This document shows positions 29,051 to 31,208 of a stretch of DNA of 31,208 nucleotides, piece by piece; within the stretch, counting starts at the first letter, position 1; each line of letters starts with the position of its first letter. The position numbers were made by a program, and so were the translations under genes. The notes below the pieces were generated by a model. It was not told where the DNA came from and did not search any database. It was given only the letters and a program-made list of their open reading frames with translations. Origin of the DNA: a virus; IMG/VR virus record IMGVR_UViG_3300034111_000586, positions 1 through 31,208 of that record; one strand, written 5' to 3'.

Positions 29051-29523
29051 TGAGCAACTGGATTCCCACCGGCGAGCGACTTCCAGTCGAGACTGGCTGG
29101 GTGCTGGTCACCGTCGAGACTGACGGGCGTCGCGAAGTTGGCATCGCCAGGGCGATCAACAAGCAGATCGGCCTCGACTCGCCAGACATGGCCCCGCGTG
29201 TCACGCACTGGATGCCGCTGCCGGAGCCCGCGAAAAACTGCGTGGCTGGATTGGTCTTGTGCGTCGCCGTGCTGGTCGGGTGCGCCGCGCCGAATCCCGC
29301 AGCCTTCAAGTCCTACACCGTGACGGTCACGAGGCCGGATGGCGTTGTCCACCGGACTCTGCAAATCCAAAGCACAGAACATCCAAGAGTCGAGTCGTTC
29401 GACGACGAAGGCGGGTGCCTGCGGGTGCTGTACTGGAATGGTTCCTTCGATCGCTACAGCACGCAGCCATTTCCGTCGGGGTGGCTCGTCGAGGTCGAGC
29501 CGAACGCGGAGGCGAGCAGATGA
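29050..29523 (+). CDS. DUF551 domain fused to lipoprotein-like sequence, 157 aa
   Basis: The first 60 residues are DUF551-like: SNWIPTGERLPVETGWVLV and the family's closing VTHWMPLPEPA. The family normally ends there. Here the frame continues with CVAGLVLCVAVLVGCAAPNP, which looks exactly like a lipoprotein signal with lipobox LVGC, then a beta-rich domain (YTVTVTRPDGVVHR, CLRVLYWNGSFDRY). An internal GTG at 29241 or ATG at 29212 could start a separate lipoprotein. Either this is a true fusion or two gene products share one frame. Confidence 0.7.
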   Translation: MSNWIPTGERLPVETGWVLVTVETDGRREVGIARAINKQIGLDSPDMAPRVTHWMPLPEPAKNCVAGLVLCVAVLVGCAAPNPAAFKSYTVTVTRPDGVVHRTLQIQSTEHPRVESFDDEGGCLRVLYWNGSFDRYSTQPFPSGWLVEVEPNAEASR

Positions 29524-29711
29524 GCGACGACACCTCGTGGATGGACGGGCCTGTGCTGGTCGATCCTCCGAGCGGCTGGAGGTGGGGATTCCCAAAACTC
29601 TGGGATCGCAAGACGCCGTGCCGGGAGTGGCTGGTCGCCAATGGGTATCCAGAGCATCTGGCGAATCAAGACTTGCCGTGCCGGTTCATTCAGCCGGAGC
29701 GAGAGGATTGA
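29520..29711 (+). CDS. Hypothetical small protein, 63 aa
   Basis: ATGA overlap with the previous gene. A Trp/Pro-rich short protein (PPSGWRWGFPKLWD, then REWLVANGYPEHLANQD). No signal, membrane or known domain. Immediately followed by the next ATG with no gap. Coding is supported only by the tight packing. Confidence 0.5.
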   Translation: MSDDTSWMDGPVLVDPPSGWRWGFPKLWDRKTPCREWLVANGYPEHLANQDLPCRFIQPERED

Positions 29712-30005
29712 ATGCACGTCATCGACAAAGCAGCCTATGAAGGCGACATCGTCTCTCGGCTCAGGAACTGGCGAGGGCTGCACCTCGCTCACAGCGGGGA
29801 GTTGTTCGAGGAGGCGGCCGACGAAATTGAAAAGATTCGCGCCTACAGAGACGAAGCCGAGGATGCGGCGTCGATAGCGAACCTGGCGGCACTCAGCCTG
29901 CGGCTGACCGACGATGAGTGGGGGGCGATTGCATACTATGTCGGCACTGGCGGGCCTCGTGGTGTAGACGCCACGCTCCGCTCACTGCTGGAGCGAACGA
30001 AATGA
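29712..30005 (+). CDS. Hypothetical helical protein, 97 aa
   Basis: It starts directly after the previous stop with GAGCGAGAGG upstream. The protein is acidic, with a long helix (FEEAADEIEKIRAYRDEAED) and a C-terminal LRSLLERTK that resembles the SLLERTR end of the protein at 30174. The two may share a module. No family is recognised. Confidence 0.6.
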   Translation: MHVIDKAAYEGDIVSRLRNWRGLHLAHSGELFEEAADEIEKIRAYRDEAEDAASIANLAALSLRLTDDEWGAIAYYVGTGGPRGVDATLRSLLERTK

Positions 30006-30181
30006 GCCTGGACAAGGCTATCGAACACGGCAAGGAGAAACGGAAGGGCTATCACAAATCCGCCGCCGTTGACCGCACATGCCGACCCGGAGGCACATGC
30101 CCGTATTGCTCTAGGGGCAGGCGGCACAAGAACAAAAAGCGAGCGGCAGCGGCGAAGGACAAGGAGAGTGACTGTGGCTGA
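30002..30181 (+). CDS. Conserved small basic Cys protein, 59 aa
   Basis: The pattern LDKAIEHGKEKRKGY, then RTCRPGGTCPYC and KNKKR is one I have seen in many phages and prophages. It has three cysteines (C-x5-C-x2-C) and many Lys/Arg, so it may be a small zinc-binding or nucleic-acid-binding protein. ATG 30002 overlaps the previous stop. Role unknown. Confidence 0.75.
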   Translation: MSLDKAIEHGKEKRKGYHKSAAVDRTCRPGGTCPYCSRGRRHKNKKRAAAAKDKESDCG

Positions 30182-30404
30182 AGAACAGAATCCGGTGGCG
30201 TGGGCGGCGGTCGCCAAGAATGACGCCGCCGACTGGCTGCGGCACGCGATCGCCGCCGACCGCATCAGGATCGCGCAACTGGAGTCAGAGATCGAGCGCC
30301 TGCGGCTCACCTTCGAGGAGCGGCAGGCGATGATGCGCGCGATGTATCGGGTTGTTGGCGCCGACTCCGAAATACTCTGGTCGCTGCTGGAGCGGACGAG
30401 GTGA
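30174..30404 (+). CDS. Hypothetical coiled-coil protein, 76 aa
   Basis: GTG 30174 follows AAGGAGAG. One helix (RIRIAQLESEIERLRLTFEE) is a strong coiled-coil candidate; the C-terminus LWSLLERTR echoes the protein at 29712. It overlaps the previous gene by eight bases. No family recognised. Confidence 0.55.
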   Translation: MAEEQNPVAWAAVAKNDAADWLRHAIAADRIRIAQLESEIERLRLTFEERQAMMRAMYRVVGADSEILWSLLERTR

Positions 30405-30432
30405 GAACGACAAGGATCAGGAGCGGCGAGAC

Positions 30433-30720
30433 ATGAACACTGACAACACGCAGGACGGTGCCGAGCCGTCTCCTGCATCCGCTGGTTCTGCCACGCTCAC
30501 TGTGGACGACGTTGCGTTGCTCTACGACGAATGGAAGCGGCGATACTGCGGCCCGCGAGACATGGTGATTCTGGTGCGGAGGCCAATGTGGAAACGAGTG
30601 CTTTCCGTCCCGTGGATGTGGTGGTCGCACTTCGGACTGGCTTGCCAATACACGGGCGTTTTTCAAGCCGCGAGGCTGGCAACGCTCTTTGTCTGGGCGT
30701 TCCTCACGGTTCGCAAGTAG
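30433..30720 (+). CDS. Hypothetical protein with hydrophobic C-terminus, 95 aa
   Basis: The ATG at 30433 follows AGGAGCGGCGAGAC. The N-terminal third is Ser/Asp/Thr-rich and likely disordered. Then comes VDDVALLYDEWKRRYC, and a Trp-rich, weakly hydrophobic end (SVPWMWWSHFGLACQYTGVF, ATLFVWAFLTVRK) that may associate with membranes. It is the last + strand gene, and the attC-like element begins two bases after its stop, in opposite orientation. Confidence 0.55.
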   Translation: MNTDNTQDGAEPSPASAGSATLTVDDVALLYDEWKRRYCGPRDMVILVRRPMWKRVLSVPWMWWSHFGLACQYTGVFQAARLATLFVWAFLTVRK

Positions 30721-30722
30721 TG

Positions 30723-30812
30723 GTAGAACGGTGGCGATCAATGGCTCGCGGCCACAGGACGTTCCATCACGCACCACGATGCCCGCGAGTCCATTGCATC
30801 GCGTTGTTCGCC
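30723..30812 (-). repeat. attC-like site A (integron recombination element)
   Basis: Read on + coordinates, GCGAT, CAATGG and CTCGCGG (30734-30751) pair with CCGCGAG, then T, CCATTG, then C, ATCGC (30783-30802). The two unpaired bases T30790 and C30797 lie on one strand, the asymmetry that gives attC sites their orientation. End boxes are GTAGAAC (30723-30729) and GTTCGCC (30806-30812). The orientation matches the minus-strand gene, whose 3' end faces this site. The boxes only partly fit the RYYYAAC/GTTRRRY consensus. Confidence 0.75.
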
Positions 30813-30864
30813 CAATCGACAGTCTTTTCTAAGGTTTCGCGGAAACGCCCTGCCTATCACCTTG

Positions 30865-31065
30865 TCATTTTGTGCCAGTAGGCGGAGAACTGCCCGAGAG
30901 CCTACGCAAAATCTGGATAAAGAGATACTGCACAGCAATGATCGGCACAAGCATGATCGCACCAAGACACAGGATCAAGCTGAGCAGAGGGTGAACAAAG
31001 TAGAGCGATACCGCGGCGACGCCAACAGCCACGCATGACAACAACAACGAGCTGGAGAGTTTCAT
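30865..31065 (-). CDS. Integron cassette gene: 66-aa membrane protein
   Basis: The only minus-strand gene supported in the window. The ATG at 31065 has AGGAG eight bases upstream (31078-31074). The protein is almost entirely hydrophobic, with two membrane segments (LLLSCVAVGVAAVSLYFV and LLSLILCLGAIMLVPIIAV) and a short polar tail (RRLSGSSPPTGTK). I do not recognise it. It lies between two attC-like sites in the cassette orientation (gene then attC), so it is most likely the cargo of an integron gene cassette. Such cassettes often carry small membrane or toxin-antitoxin proteins; no partner gene is visible. Confidence 0.75.
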   Translation of the reverse strand: MKLSSSLLLSCVAVGVAAVSLYFVHPLLSLILCLGAIMLVPIIAVQYLFIQILRRLSGSSPPTGTK

Positions 31066-31081
31066 CGCGCACACTCCTGAC

Positions 31082-31169
31082 GGCGAACACCCGCGATCAG
31101 CGGCTCGCGGACAAGGCTTTGCAAAAATGACCGGCTTGTTCGCGAGTCCGCTGCATCGCTTCGTTCGAC
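31082..31169 (-). repeat. attC-like site B (integron recombination element)
   Basis: GCGAT, CAGCGG and CTCGCG (31093-31109) pair with CGCGAG, then T, CCGCTG, then C, ATCGC (31141-31159), with the same two unpaired bases as site A (T31147, C31154). The inner stem extends with GACAAG/CTTGTT. End boxes are GGCGAAC (31082-31088) and GTTCGAC (31163-31169). Paired positions that differ from site A do so on both arms (AT-to-GC switches in CAATGG/CCATTG versus CAGCGG/CCGCTG), so structure is conserved. No gene is visible from 31170 to 31208. Confidence 0.8.
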
Positions 31170-31208
31170 CGGTGCTAGCCAGCAGATAGAACCCTTCTGA
31201 TTTTCTTC

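Noticed and set aside
30865-31065. Minus-strand membrane protein as a phage holin
   Set aside because: Its orientation, isolation from the envelope run and position between two attC-like sites fit integron cargo better.
1-31208. CRISPR array
   Set aside because: No regularly spaced identical repeats were seen at any position; repeats found are pairs or single boxes.
1-31208. tRNA genes
   Set aside because: No cloverleaf with a GTTCGANTC arm and CCA end was recognised by eye; a tRNA scan would be needed to exclude them.

Overview
The window looks like part of a tailed-phage or prophage genome. It is GC-rich and almost entirely coding, and about 55 short genes run on the + strand. Neighbours usually overlap by 1 to 11 bases (ATGA, GTGA) or are spaced by a Shine-Dalgarno site. 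The replication, recombination, methylation and fibre-like gene content is typical of phages. No terminase, portal, capsid or tail-tube gene is visible, so the packaging and head genes must lie outside. The host is probably a planctomycete or a relative. That rests on gene flavour (LamG and leucine-rich adhesins ending in a shared cap, a papain-like protein, DUF6717) and on attC-like sites at the right end; it is inference and cannot be proven here.

Positions 1-2494 hold a DNA-binding protein and small early genes. Positions 2484-9960 are the DNA metabolism block: SNF2-type helicase, RecE-like nuclease, a protein with an SSB-type acidic tail, a primase-polymerase, and a UvrD-like helicase interrupted by an intein. 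Positions 9957-16586 are an accessory block: a secreted trypsin-like protease, a zinc-finger protein, two paralogous beta-class DNA methyltransferases, three copies of a small protein family, a GIY-YIG homing endonuclease, a VRR-NUC nuclease and a GNAT-like protein. Positions 16601-20028 encode a secreted CAP protein and a glycan module (FkbM methyltransferase and two glycosyltransferase-like proteins) bracketed by two related helix-turn-helix proteins. Positions 20082-23042 encode small membrane proteins, a lipoprotein and a papain-like protein, possibly an envelope or lysis module. Positions 23101-29001 encode adhesin or fibre-like proteins with a sulfotransferase among them. Positions 29050-30720 hold small genes.

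Positions 30721-31208 are different. Two structured elements with the architecture of integron attC sites flank the only minus-strand gene, a 66-residue membrane protein. Together they look like one complete integron gene cassette abutting the phage-like genes.

Regulation: a 15-base box close to TTGTACGGATACGCT recurs upstream of several genes, with a TTGACT element at the right distance in the two best copies, and is a candidate promoter family. Those two copies lie inside a 57-bp direct repeat that brackets the first methyltransferase cassette. This suggests that recombination between promoter-bearing repeats moves genes in and out.
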